A DNA stretch of 64,000 nucleotides from JBGSUZ01 sp963677505 (GTDB lineage: Bacteria > Bacillota > Clostridia > Peptostreptococcales > Acidaminobacteraceae): positions 1 to 64,000 of the forward strand of contig CAXXWB010000057.1 in the NCBI GenBank assembly GCA_963677505.2. The letters run 5' to 3'. This document shows positions 9,810-17,805 of the stretch, piece by piece. Positions within the stretch are counted from its first letter, which is position 1; every line of letters starts with the position of its first letter. A program made the translations under genes and the position numbers. The notes beneath the pieces are model-generated. The model did not search any database. It was not told where the DNA came from and saw nothing but the letters and a program-made list of their open reading frames with translations.

Positions 9810-10862
9810 TTAGCCGATTAACCGTTCTAACATTTCTCGGTCAACGCAGTGACTATAAGCTTCTTCTGACGTAATTTTCCCATTTATACAAAGTTCTGCA
9901 AGGGCACTGTCCATGGTCTTCATTCCAAATTTACCACCCGTTTGAATCAGGGATTGAATTTGGAAGGTTTTTCCTTCTCGAATTAAATTTCTTATGGCAG
10001 GGGTTGAAACCATTGTCTCAAAAGCACCTACACGACCGCTCTCATCGGCTTTAGTCAACAGTTGCTGCGAGATGATGCCTTCCATTACGGTTGACAATTG
10101 AATTCGCACCTGTTGCTGTTGATGGGTTGGAAAAACATCAATAATTCTATCCATGGTCTTAACCGCACCTACTGTATGCAAGGTGGATAACACCAAGTGT
10201 CCTGTCTCAGCCGCTGTGAGTGCAATGGCAATACTTTCAACGTCTCGCATCTCACCTACTAAAATAACATCAGGATCTTGCCTTAGGGCTGCCCTTAAAG
10301 CGTTTGCAAAGTTGATTGAATCATTTCCCATCTCTCTTTGATTGACTAAACTTTTTTGATGACGGTGTAAATATTCAATAGGATCTTCTAAAGTTAGAAT
10401 ATGGCATCGCTTATTTTTATTAATGTAATCTACCATAGCTGCCAATGTTGTAGATTTCCCACTTCCTGTGGGACCAGTGACCAAAACCAGTCCCCGTGGC
10501 TTCATGGCAAGGTCTTTTACCAAGCTTGGCAATTTTAAATCTTCTATGGTTGGTATGCTCAGCGCCAGTACTCTGAGGGCAATGCTATAACTGCCTCTCT
10601 GCCGATAGATGTTTACTCTAAATCGACCTAAACCCGGCCTTGAAAAAGAGGTATCTAACTCACCTAAGCGCTCTAGTTCTTGAAACTGTTCTTCATTTAA
10701 AAACTGTTTTATCAAATCGACAACATCGTTTGGCACTAAATTTTGTTCTCCAAAAATCTGCAATTCTCCATTAATCCGCATCATCGGCGGTGAGCCAACT
10801 ACAATATGCAAATCCGAAGCTTTATTCTCTATGGTGTGTTCAAATAGATTAATAAGATCCAT
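9810..10862 (-). CDS. pilT: Type IV pilus retraction ATPase PilT
   Basis: A 350-residue secretion-type ATPase. Walker A is GPTGSGKST near residue 130, the Asp box ILTLEDPIEY is near 157, Walker B DVILVGEMRD is near 197, and the His box TGHLVLSTLHT follows. The family motif AIRNLIREGKT, a PilT hallmark, is near 290. It hydrolyses ATP to depolymerise the pilus, giving twitching motility. It starts after a GGAGG site and lies nine bases from pilB. Confidence 0.92.
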   Translation of the reverse strand: MDLINLFEHTIENKASDLHIVVGSPPMMRINGELQIFGEQNLVPNDVVDLIKQFLNEEQFQELERLGELDTSFSRPGLGRFRVNIYRQRGSYSIALRVLALSIPTIEDLKLPSLVKDLAMKPRGLVLVTGPTGSGKSTTLAAMVDYINKNKRCHILTLEDPIEYLHRHQKSLVNQREMGNDSINFANALRAALRQDPDVILVGEMRDVESIAIALTAAETGHLVLSTLHTVGAVKTMDRIIDVFPTHQQQQVRIQLSTVMEGIISQQLLTKADESGRVGAFETMVSTPAIRNLIREGKTFQIQSLIQTGGKFGMKTMDSALAELCINGKITSEEAYSHCVDREMLERLIG

Positions 10863-10871
10863 TGGCGCCTC

Positions 10872-12548
10872 CTATACATCTAAGGTATAAGCAATTTTAA
10901 GATACTCTTCAATTGTGGTAATCCCTTTTATTACAAGTTTTCTGCAGTTATCACCTAAAAGGTGCATCCCATTGTCGCTTCCTAATTGACGCAGACCATC
11001 TACATTCATGCCATTGTGGATAGCGCTTCTAATATCTTTATTCACTGTTAAAATTTCATAAGTTGCTATTCTACCGTTATACCCTTTATTTTGACAATCA
11101 GGGCAACCTATACCTTTATATAATTCAAGATCTTCGCTGTGTTTTAAGATTTCTAGTTCTTCTGAAGAGGCAATGTAAGGTGCTGCACAAGTGTTGCACA
11201 CTCGGCGGACTAAACGTTGTGAAATGACGCCAACAAGGGATGTCGCTACAAGATAGGGTTCAATTCCAAGGTCAACTAGACGAGATACTGCCGAAGCCGC
11301 ATCATTTGTATGCATTGAGCTGAGAACTAAATGTCCTGTAATAGCTGCCCTTACTGCAATTTGAGCCGTTTCTGCGTCGCGAATCTCACCAATCATAATA
11401 ACATCAGGATCTTGCCTTAAGATTGATTTAAGTCCCGATGCAAAAGTAAGTCCCGCTTTTGCATTGACTTGAACTTGATTGATCCCCTTCATTTTATACT
11501 CAACAGGATCTTCTACTGTAATAATATTTCGATTTAGAGTATTAATTTCATTAAGCATTGAATAAAGGGTCGTACTCTTACCGCTTCCCGTTGGCCCTGT
11601 AACTACAATGATGCCATGGGGATGTTTCAATAAACTATCATAAATAACCGCATCTTCTTTGCCCAGTCCCAACTCATATTTAGAGGTTAAAAACTGGCTG
11701 CGGTTGAGAATCCGAATAACAACCTTCTCTCCATAAACCGTTGGCAAGGTGGAAATCCGTAAATCCACATCATTTCCGTTGTGAACAACTTCAATCCGTC
11801 CATCTTGTGGTACCCTTTTTTCAGCAATATCCATTCCTGACATGATTTTTAGTCGGGTCACTATTGCAGAATGGGCCGCTCTAGAAGGTGCCATAAATTC
11901 TTGCAATTCACCATCTACTCTAAATCGAACCCGAAGAATTTCCTCATAGGGCTCAATATGAATATCACTGGCTCTCAATTTTATAGCTTGACTTAAAATT
12001 GTATTAATAAATCGAACAACAGGTGCACCACCAATACCATCAATGCCATCATCTTCTTCAATGACTTCTTCGACTTGCTGTTGGCTTCTAAAATCTTCAA
12101 CCGCTTTCTCAGCGCGCTGTTGCCCATAATTATGTTCAATCGCGGATAAAATATCTTTTGATAAAGCTATAGCAGGTATAATATTACAGCCTGTTGCAAT
12201 TTGTACATCTTCCTTCGCGTAAATGTTTAAAGGGTCTGCCATAACCACGGTTAAGTTATTGCCTTCTTTTTTAACGGGAATAAGAATATGCCTTTTTGCT
12301 AAATTTTCACTGATTAAGCGTAGAACAAAAGCTTCAATGTACGTCCGATCAGGGTTAATATGGGGAATTCCAAGTTGAACTTCCATAGCTTCCATGATTT
12401 TCCGTTCGGTTACAACGCCTTCTGCAATGAGAAGCTCTCCTACTTTTTTTCCTGTTGCCGCCTGTGCATGTAGCGCTTTGCTAAGTTGCTCGTTAGTAAT
12501 CACGCCTGCATCTATTAAAATATCTCCAATTCGCTTGTTTAGAGTCAT
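10872..12548 (-). CDS. pilB: Type IV pilus assembly ATPase PilB
   Basis: A 558-residue extension ATPase. The N-terminal MshEN-type domain (about residues 1-140, RIGDILIDAGVIT) binds cyclic-di-GMP in several homologues. The motor domain has Walker A GPTGSGKST near 320, Asp box TVEDPVEYK, Walker B DVIMIGEIRD and the His box. A four-cysteine zinc site (CNTC and CPDC, about 455-490) is typical of PilB/GspE and absent from PilT. It is the first gene of the operon, preceded by a GAGGTGAG site and a good promoter. Cyclic-di-GMP control through MshEN would fit the several GGDEF/HD-GYP genes nearby, but that is inference. Confidence 0.92.
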   Translation of the reverse strand: MTLNKRIGDILIDAGVITNEQLSKALHAQAATGKKVGELLIAEGVVTERKIMEAMEVQLGIPHINPDRTYIEAFVLRLISENLAKRHILIPVKKEGNNLTVVMADPLNIYAKEDVQIATGCNIIPAIALSKDILSAIEHNYGQQRAEKAVEDFRSQQQVEEVIEEDDGIDGIGGAPVVRFINTILSQAIKLRASDIHIEPYEEILRVRFRVDGELQEFMAPSRAAHSAIVTRLKIMSGMDIAEKRVPQDGRIEVVHNGNDVDLRISTLPTVYGEKVVIRILNRSQFLTSKYELGLGKEDAVIYDSLLKHPHGIIVVTGPTGSGKSTTLYSMLNEINTLNRNIITVEDPVEYKMKGINQVQVNAKAGLTFASGLKSILRQDPDVIMIGEIRDAETAQIAVRAAITGHLVLSSMHTNDAASAVSRLVDLGIEPYLVATSLVGVISQRLVRRVCNTCAAPYIASSEELEILKHSEDLELYKGIGCPDCQNKGYNGRIATYEILTVNKDIRSAIHNGMNVDGLRQLGSDNGMHLLGDNCRKLVIKGITTIEEYLKIAYTLDV

Positions 12549-12575
12549 TAACTCACCTCAAATCCTTATTAAGAT

Positions 12576-12604
12576 ATTTTAACATTTAGTTGTATGCTAC
12601 TCAA
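12576..12604 (-). promoter_or_regulatory. Promoter of the pilus operon
   Basis: On the minus strand TTGAGT (12599-12604), a 17-base spacer and TAAAAT (12576-12581) lie about 30 bases upstream of pilB. A second possible site farther up is an extended -10, TGATAGAAT, near 12643-12651. I looked for a c-di-GMP riboswitch in the 300-base leader and saw none. Confidence 0.5.
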
Positions 12605-12764
12605 CTCAATTTTATAATAAATACATGCATACGAACTTCATGATTCTATCACAATTTTGGTAATAATTATGTCTTTTAAATGTTCTCTTTAAACTTTTGT
12701 ATTCTAGGTATAATTTAAGGTAGGTATATAGAATTAATTATATTGTAGGTGCAATTAATCGGAT

Positions 12765-12786
12765 TATAAAAATAACCTAGAAGGTT
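12765..12786 (-). terminator. Terminator after the response regulator gene
   Basis: On the minus strand AACCT, a three-base loop and AGGTT are followed by ATTTTTAT. The stem is short, so confidence is limited. The surrounding bases 12605-12845 are AT-rich and otherwise hold only weak promoter-like hexamers. Confidence 0.45.
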
Positions 12787-12845
12787 GGATTTCCTCTCAA
12801 AATTCTTTTTTTTTCACACTTCGTTATATGAATTTCTATCTTGTC

Positions 12846-13640
12846 TCACTCACCAATAATTTTTAAAAGTTCATTTGTAGATTTTCCATTTTTAGGATAG
12901 GACGCACAAATAAATGAGGTCTCAAAATTCCCCAGTTCTTCTATGGTATTTTGACATTCTTTAAACTGTTCTTCAATTTTATTTTTGATTAAAATAATGT
13001 TTTCATCATCGCAGAAAGGGAAAAATCCCAAATGACTTTGAAATCCGTGGGGAATGTAAGTATCTCCTCCCCAATACACTTTTTTGATTTCACTGTACAC
13101 ATGTTCTGAGTATTTATAAAATTTATTTTCCTTCTTCCTACCTTCTTTTTCGCAAAAATCTACTTTTAAAAGGGTAAATGTATAATTTCCTTTTGACGCT
13201 TTGTAAATTTCTCGAGAAAGATAGTCTCGCAACTTAAATTTTATAATGCTATTTTCACTGACTTGATTTAGGTCAAGACACTTTAAAATTTTACTTTTTA
13301 AAATGTCATCGTCAAAGGGCTTAAGAATGTATTCATTGGCACCTGACAACATGGACCGCATGATTGATTCTTTTTTTCCGTTGGAAGACAACACCACAAT
13401 TGGCACTTTCGTATTTTGACCTCTAATGAGGCTAAGAATGTCTACACCGCTAAATTCAGTATTGGCCCCAAATTCAGTATCTGTAATAATTAGTCGCACC
13501 TTTTTTGAAAATAAATTCATTAGACCTGAAGGGCTACTAACTTCTATAACTTCCATGTCAACGCTAGACAGTATTTGACTAACTCTATTTTTCACCAACA
13601 CGTTTTGTTCAATTAAAATGACAATTGGCTTCCTATCCAT
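12846..13640 (-). CDS. Response regulator with degenerate GGDEF-like output domain
   Basis: 264 residues. Residues 1-125 form a receiver domain: the acceptor Asp is D54 in RLIITDTEF, the switch Ser lies in VPIVVLSS near 81, and the conserved Lys is in YILKPF near 104. The C-terminal region (about 135-264) has the length and pattern of a GGDEF fold (TFTLLKVDF at the start, GGDTYIPHG in the middle), but the GG[DE]EF active loop is not recognisable, so it probably does not make cyclic-di-GMP. It lies immediately upstream of pilB, on the same strand but with its own terminator. A role in pilus or motility control is inferred from position only. Confidence 0.75.
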   Translation of the reverse strand: MDRKPIVILIEQNVLVKNRVSQILSSVDMEVIEVSSPSGLMNLFSKKVRLIITDTEFGANTEFSGVDILSLIRGQNTKVPIVVLSSNGKKESIMRSMLSGANEYILKPFDDDILKSKILKCLDLNQVSENSIIKFKLRDYLSREIYKASKGNYTFTLLKVDFCEKEGRKKENKFYKYSEHVYSEIKKVYWGGDTYIPHGFQSHLGFFPFCDDENIILIKNKIEEQFKECQNTIEELGNFETSFICASYPKNGKSTNELLKIIGE

Positions 13641-13698
13641 TGACTAACACCACCTAACTTTCATAAACATCTTCTTTTTTCCTTTTTTATTCCATTAT

Positions 13699-13727
13699 TT
13701 TATACTTCTTTCATAGGCAAAGTTTAA
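13699..13727 (-). promoter_or_regulatory. Candidate promoter of the response regulator
   Basis: TTAAAC, a 17-base spacer and TATAAA on the minus strand lie about 60 bases upstream of the start at 13640. The hexamers are moderate matches. Confidence 0.35.
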
Positions 13728-13734
13728 TTTGAAC

Positions 13735-13766
13735 AATAAAAAAACAGCCACCTTTCGATAGCTGTT
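13735..13766 (-). terminator. Terminator of galU
   Basis: On the minus strand a ten-pair stem starting AACAGCTATC, closed by a GAAA tetraloop, is followed by seven Ts. It begins seven bases after the galU stop, and this is a textbook intrinsic terminator. Confidence 0.9.
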
Positions 13767-13772
13767 TAAATT

Positions 13773-14660
13773 CTAATTTTGATCTTCTGTTTCACTCTGA
13801 GCGACAATTCCTTTTAAGTAAGTTAAAAATCCATCTTTCAGCTCAGGTTTTCTCAGGGCATACTCTACAGTTGCTTCCAAGTAGCCTTGTTTGTCTCCCA
13901 CATCATATCTTCTGCCTTCAAAGACGTAGGCATACATGGCTTCTTTTTTCGCCAATTCTTTTAAAGCATCTGTCAACTGAATTTCCCCGCCTTTACCCGG
14001 CTTGGTGTTCTCTAAAATTTCAAAGATTGCAGGGTTGATGATATATCTACCCAAAATGGCAATATTAGATGGCGCTTCTTCTATGGCAGGCTTTTCAACC
14101 AAGTCTTTAACCTTGTAAATTCGGTCTTCAATGTATTTTCCGTCTACAATGCCGTATTTATTAACTTCAGTGGGCGGTACCTCTTGAACCCCTAAGATAG
14201 AGGTCTTGTACTCGTTGTAGGCTTCGATCATCTGCCCTAAGCAAGGCTTCTGGGCATAGACAATATCATCTCCTAAAAGGACTGCAAAAGGCTCGTTACC
14301 GATAAAACTTTTAGCACACAATACCGCATGGCCAAGGCCCTTTGGCTCAATTTGGCGGACGTAGTGAATCTGTACCATGCTTGAAATATGTCTAACTTCC
14401 TCAAGAAGTTCCAGTTTCCCGTTTTTTTCCAATTCCAATTCCAATTCCACAGACTTGTCAAAGTGGTCTTGAATAGAATTTTTATTTCTGCCAATGATGA
14501 CAAGAACTTCTTCGATTCCAGATGCAACGGCTTCCTCTATAATATATTGAAGTGTTGGTTTGTCAACAATAGGTAGCATCTCTTTAGGCTGTGCCTTGGT
14601 CGCTGGCAAAAATCTCGTTCCAAGTCCGGCAGCAGGGATAATCGCTTTTCTGACTTTCAT
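13773..14660 (-). CDS. galU: UTP-glucose-1-phosphate uridylyltransferase
   Basis: 295 residues. It makes UDP-glucose for cell-wall polymers, glycolipids and, with GalE, UDP-galactose. The nucleotide-binding start is KAIIPAAGLGTRFLPATKA, followed by KEMLPIVDKPTLQYIIEEA and the substrate motif GLGHAVLCAK; the metal-site region VLLGDDIV and the C-terminal GRRYDVGDKQGYL are intact. The length is normal. A hexanucleotide repeat at 14427-14449 encodes alternating Glu-Leu, but the segment has the same length as in other GalU proteins. It has its own terminator and is probably monocistronic. Confidence 0.93.
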   Translation of the reverse strand: MKVRKAIIPAAGLGTRFLPATKAQPKEMLPIVDKPTLQYIIEEAVASGIEEVLVIIGRNKNSIQDHFDKSVELELELEKNGKLELLEEVRHISSMVQIHYVRQIEPKGLGHAVLCAKSFIGNEPFAVLLGDDIVYAQKPCLGQMIEAYNEYKTSILGVQEVPPTEVNKYGIVDGKYIEDRIYKVKDLVEKPAIEEAPSNIAILGRYIINPAIFEILENTKPGKGGEIQLTDALKELAKKEAMYAYVFEGRRYDVGDKQGYLEATVEYALRKPELKDGFLTYLKGIVAQSETEDQN

Positions 14661-14698
14661 AAAATTTCCTCCTTGTTATTACAATGTATTTCATTTTG

Positions 14699-14704
14699 AG
14701 TATA
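14699..14704 (-). promoter_or_regulatory. Candidate -10 box of galU
   Basis: TATACT on the minus strand lies about 40 bases upstream of the galU start. No good -35 box is visible 17 bases further up. Confidence 0.3.
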
Positions 14705-14769
14705 CCATATAAATGTTTTATAGACTAAATTTAGGGAGAAATCGTCATATTTCTTACACAATTCACGTC

Positions 14770-14775
14770 TATAAT
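14770..14775 (+). promoter_or_regulatory. Candidate -10 box of the SHOCT gene
   Basis: A perfect TATAAT lies 30 bases upstream of the preferred start at 14805. The -35 region is weak. Confidence 0.35.
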
Positions 14776-14804
14776 AAAGCTAACAACAAGAGAGGATGAT
14801 GAAT

Positions 14805-15047
14805 ATGAGATATGCACACTATGCTTTGCTAGGAGGTCCGTGGATGATGGGTATGGGTTTATTAGTCATTATTTTAGTAATCTACTTAATCTACAGAAAT
14901 AACAATTCAAGCAATTACCACATGAGGAATTCTGAACCTCACAATGGGGCATATAACGAGGCACTAGACGTACTAAAAATGAAATTCGTCAACGGTGAAA
15001 TCACCGAAGAAGACTATTTAAGAAAACGTAACCTGCTCATGAAATAA
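14805..15047 (+). CDS. Small SHOCT-domain membrane protein
   Basis: About 80 residues. One transmembrane helix (about 9-29, MGMGLLVIILVIYLIY) is followed by an Asn/Ser linker and a C-terminal SHOCT motif, ALDVLKMKFVNGEITEEDYLRKR. SHOCT is a short helical oligomerisation motif found at protein C-termini. ATG 14805 has AGAGG nine bases upstream; the in-frame ATGs at 14796 and 14799 are too close to that site. It precedes the two-component genes but ends in its own terminator. Small SHOCT membrane proteins are frequently found beside sensor kinases, and their function is unknown. Confidence 0.75.
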   Translation: MRYAHYALLGGPWMMGMGLLVIILVIYLIYRNNNSSNYHMRNSEPHNGAYNEALDVLKMKFVNGEITEEDYLRKRNLLMK

Positions 15048-15055
15048 GCAACTTT

Positions 15056-15085
15056 AAAATAGAGTGCAAGCCACTCTATTTTTTT
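15056..15085 (+). terminator. Terminator after the SHOCT gene
   Basis: An eleven-pair stem (AAAATAGAGTG with CACTCTATTTT) has a CAAGC loop and runs into a T tract, nine bases after the stop codon. Confidence 0.85.
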
Positions 15086-15135
15086 CTATAATGAAGACAA
15101 TCATATTTGATTTTGAAAGGGGTGTTCCTAAGGCA

Positions 15136-15855
15136 ATGCAAAAAATTCTGATTGTAGAAGATGAAAAAGAAATTCGCAGCATTGTGGGAAAGTATATGGA
15201 GCAAGAAGGCTATGCCGTAGAGCTTGCCTATGACGGTCTGGACGGTCTTTCAAAGTTCAACGAGTACAAACCCCATCTGGTCATATTAGACGTCATGATG
15301 CCTATTATAGATGGTTTTGAAGTCCTTAAACAAATTCGTCAAACTTCTGATGTGCCTATCATTCTCTTAACGGCAAAGTATGAAGAGATTGATCGTTTGA
15401 AAGGTTTTGACGAAGGAGTAGACGACTATGTCATTAAGCCTTTTAGTCCAAAGGAATTGGTTCGAAGAGTCAACGCTATTCTTAAGCGCAGCTATGGCAA
15501 TGGCGCCTCAAATTCTTCAACAACTTCAGGTACAACTTTTGAAAGAGGTTTCATCACTTTAGCACCCTTTAAATTGGATTTAGGACAACAAAAACTCTTC
15601 AAAGATGAAATTGAAGTGGACATTACCTCTAAGGAATTTTTGATTTTAAAAGTATTTTTCCAAAATCCCAATCAATTATTGTCCAGAGACCAGTTGATTG
15701 AAGACGCCTTCGGCTTTGAATATGAAGGCTTTGAACGCAATATCGATTCCCACATTAAAAAAATCCGCCAAAAGATTGAAATCGATTCTCGAAATCCTCA
15801 ATATCTTAAAACGAAGTACGGTGCGGGCTACACCTTTGGAGGCGATGAATCATGA
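15136..15855 (+). CDS. OmpR/PhoB-type response regulator
   Basis: About 239 residues. The receiver domain starts QKILIVEDEKEIRS with the acidic pocket; the acceptor Asp is in LVILDVMMP near residue 53, the switch Thr in IILLTAK and the Lys in VIKPFSPKEL. The C-terminal winged helix ends NIDSHIKKIRQKIE, then KTKYGAGYTF, the usual OmpR wing. ATG 15136 begins exactly at the conserved receiver start, so I reject the longer frame from 15064. The stop overlaps the kinase start (ATGA), so the two are translationally coupled. Confidence 0.9.
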   Translation: MQKILIVEDEKEIRSIVGKYMEQEGYAVELAYDGLDGLSKFNEYKPHLVILDVMMPIIDGFEVLKQIRQTSDVPIILLTAKYEEIDRLKGFDEGVDDYVIKPFSPKELVRRVNAILKRSYGNGASNSSTTSGTTFERGFITLAPFKLDLGQQKLFKDEIEVDITSKEFLILKVFFQNPNQLLSRDQLIEDAFGFEYEGFERNIDSHIKKIRQKIEIDSRNPQYLKTKYGAGYTFGGDES

Positions 15856-17237
15856 GCTTAAGAAAACAATTAGTTTTGATTATGCTCCTCTTGGTAACCC
15901 TGACAACTGGCCTCTACTCTATTATTTCAGGGAGCTATATCGATAAATATTTTACAGGTTTTGTACAAAGACAATATAACCAGCAAGTGGATAAAATCAG
16001 TGCCTACGCTGTCTCTGTTTTAGAGAATCCCACTATTAATCTGGACAGTGCTGCCATCGACTTGACGCGGTACATGGAAGACCCAATTACCCAAGTGGTC
16101 ATTTCAAAACCCACAGGCGAAATTCTCCTAACCGCAAAAACAGAAGGCAGCGGGGGGCAGATGCGCGGTAAAATGATGCATCGCCGTTTTCAAGTTGAAG
16201 CAGACCAGTATACCTTAAAAAGAGACGACCAAATTGTGGGAATTCTCACCATTGAACGGAATGCAACCATTCAAAATTCTGAATCTGTCTTTTTGTTCAA
16301 AGAAGCCCTCATGATGGGCAGCCTTATTTCTGGTGGGATTATTCTAATTTTATCCCTTACAATAGTCCTCTGGCTCAGTCGTAAAATGACTAAAGATTTG
16401 AATCAAACAGCTACTTTTGCCAGTGCTCTTCAGTCCTCAGATGAAGGCACCACTGAACTGGACCTTACCTCAAAGACCACTGAAATCAACGCTATTCAAA
16501 TGAGTCTTAAAAATCTCTCCGCTAAATTAAAACTTCAACATCAAATCCAAAGGGAAAAAGCCGACCAACTGGCCCATGAAGCTAGAACTCCCCTGACACT
16601 TCTTAAAACCCATGTTGAAGGCGTCCTTGACGGTGTCATTGAAATGGATGAAAGCCGCCTAGAGAGTTGCCTTCACCAAGTGGATCTATTGTCACAAGTT
16701 TTGAGTAATATTTCCAGCGTGGTCAGCGTCCAAGAAGACCCTATTCAGTGCCAAAAGGTGTCATTTGACCTGACCTCTGATCTTAAAAAAATTACCAAAG
16801 CTGTGAGGATGGTCCTTTCACAAAAATCTATTAGTCTTCATATGGACTTACCAAATGAACTCATTGTAATGAGTGATCCTGCTCTCGTCTCGCAAATTTT
16901 GTATAATTTACTTACCAACGCCAGCAAATTTACCCCTTCTGGTGGCGTAATAACCATTCGTGGCACTCTACAGACAACTTCTAGAAGTGTCTTTGAAAAT
17001 GCCCATTCAGGAAAATTTGTACGTATTTCCGTCTCCGACTCAGGTCAAGGCATTTCGCCTGAACAACTCGGCCTAATTTTTAATGCCTACTACCGGTCAC
17101 CAGATGTTAGACACATTCCTGGGGAAGGTCTTGGTTTGTATATTGCCAAACGAAATGCTGAGATTTTAGGCGCCTCTTTATTTGCAGAAAATCTTGAGTC
17201 AGGAGGCGCTTGCTTCACCTTAGAATTACCGATTTAA
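15852..17237 (+). CDS. Sensor histidine kinase (BaeS/PhoR-type)
   Basis: 461 residues. Two membrane helices (about 7-27 and 155-176) bracket an extracytoplasmic sensor region of about 125 residues, followed by a HAMP-like linker. The phospho-accepting His is H242 in LAHEARTPLTLL. The catalytic domain has the N box QILYNLLTNASKF, the G1 box VSDSGQGIS and the G2 box GEGLGLYIAKR. It phosphorylates the coupled regulator. The sensed signal is unknown. It is the last gene before the thiamine operon. Confidence 0.9.
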   Translation: MSLRKQLVLIMLLLVTLTTGLYSIISGSYIDKYFTGFVQRQYNQQVDKISAYAVSVLENPTINLDSAAIDLTRYMEDPITQVVISKPTGEILLTAKTEGSGGQMRGKMMHRRFQVEADQYTLKRDDQIVGILTIERNATIQNSESVFLFKEALMMGSLISGGIILILSLTIVLWLSRKMTKDLNQTATFASALQSSDEGTTELDLTSKTTEINAIQMSLKNLSAKLKLQHQIQREKADQLAHEARTPLTLLKTHVEGVLDGVIEMDESRLESCLHQVDLLSQVLSNISSVVSVQEDPIQCQKVSFDLTSDLKKITKAVRMVLSQKSISLHMDLPNELIVMSDPALVSQILYNLLTNASKFTPSGGVITIRGTLQTTSRSVFENAHSGKFVRISVSDSGQGISPEQLGLIFNAYYRSPDVRHIPGEGLGLYIAKRNAEILGASLFAENLESGGACFTLELPI

Positions 17238-17292
17238 CAACTGTAAAGCTACTATTTTCCACTAATCTAAAATGAATAATTTGAAATAAAAA

Positions 17293-17321
17293 AACAGTTT
17301 GATTTTCAAAAACAATCTGTT
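17293..17321. repeat. Imperfect inverted repeat overlapping the thi promoter
   Basis: Arms of 14 bases (AACAGTTTGATTTT and AAAAACAATCTGTT) match at 12 positions around a single central base. The repeat covers the -35 box and touches the -10 box. Read on the minus strand it is followed by seven Ts, so it could act as an antisense terminator. An operator is the other possibility. Confidence 0.45.
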
Positions 17322-17326
17322 ATACT
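17299..17326 (+). promoter_or_regulatory. Promoter of the thiamine operon
   Basis: TTGATT (17299-17304), a 16-base spacer and TATACT (17321-17326) lie about 85 bases upstream of the TPP aptamer. Confidence 0.6.
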
Positions 17327-17373
17327 GAACCCGTGCAAAAGTAAAAAAACGGTGGCTTGTCGTTTAGACACCT

Positions 17374-17402
17374 GAAAAAAACGGTGACATTAAAGCCGTT
17401 TC
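17374..17402 (+). other. Leader hairpin before the TPP aptamer
   Basis: Six-base arms AAACGG and CCGTTT flank about 11 bases in the leader. The preceding leader also holds GGTG and CACC segments that can pair. No T tract follows, so this is not a terminator. The roughly 80 leader bases before the aptamer otherwise match nothing I know. Confidence 0.3.
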
Positions 17403-17411
17403 ATATCGCAA

Positions 17412-17498
17412 TAAAGCTAGGGGAGCTGTAACAAGCTGAGAAGGCAACGCCTGACCCTCACAACCTGATGTAGATAATACTAACGTAGGGAAGCTTTA
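17412..17498 (+). ncRNA. TPP (THI-element) riboswitch
   Basis: The aptamer is closed by AAAGCT / AGCTTT (17413-17418, 17491-17497). It contains the conserved GGGGAGCTGT start, the pyrimidine-sensing GCTGAGA loop (near 17435) and the pyrophosphate-binding segment CCTGATGTAGATAATAC followed by AACGTAGGGAA. These match the THI-element consensus closely. A terminator hairpin follows 36 bases downstream, so TPP binding probably causes premature termination before thiS. Confidence 0.95.
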
Positions 17499-17533
17499 TG
17501 GCCGACCCTTACTCTTTTTTGTCGTCTGTCATG

Positions 17534-17564
17534 AAGCTTACCAATATTTGGTAAGCTTTTTTTA
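17534..17564 (+). terminator. Riboswitch-controlled terminator
   Basis: Perfect 11-base arms (AAGCTTACCAA and TTGGTAAGCTT) with a TAT loop run into a T tract. Its first arm repeats the aptamer closing sequence AAGCTT, which suggests that alternative pairing with P1 is part of the switch. Confidence 0.9.
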
Positions 17565-17609
17565 TTTGCCCCAATCGCAGTACAATCGTTTATCGAAGGG
17601 AGGTCCAAA

Positions 17610-17804
17610 ATGATTATCAATGGTAAACAACACCCTGATTGCCTTGAGGGGACTGTCGCAGACATCCTTTCAAGACTCAATCTCGACGTAGCAAAAGTTG
17701 TTGTAGAGGTCAACGGTGAAATCATCTCAAAAAATAGGTACGACACCCATTGGATGGATGCCGCTGCTCAAGTTGAAATTGTTAGCTTTGTAGGAGGTGG
17801 TTGA
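17610..17804 (+). CDS. thiS: Thiamine sulfur-carrier protein ThiS
   Basis: 64 residues with a ubiquitin-like fold, starting MIINGKQHPD and ending SFVGGG; the terminal Gly-Gly becomes a thiocarboxylate that donates sulfur to the thiazole ring. The length is normal. The start follows GGGAGGTCC. It is the first gene after the riboswitch, and the stop lies one base before the preferred thiF start. Confidence 0.93.
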   Translation: MIINGKQHPDCLEGTVADILSRLNLDVAKVVVEVNGEIISKNRYDTHWMDAAAQVEIVSFVGGG

Positions 17805-17805
17805 T

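Noticed and set aside
12549..12845. Possible c-di-GMP riboswitch upstream of pilB
   Set aside because: The region is AT-rich and lacks the conserved aptamer segments of either class; only promoter and terminator signals are seen.
14427..14449. Hexanucleotide repeat in galU as a contingency locus
   Set aside because: It is in frame, only three to four units long, and the protein segment has the usual length.
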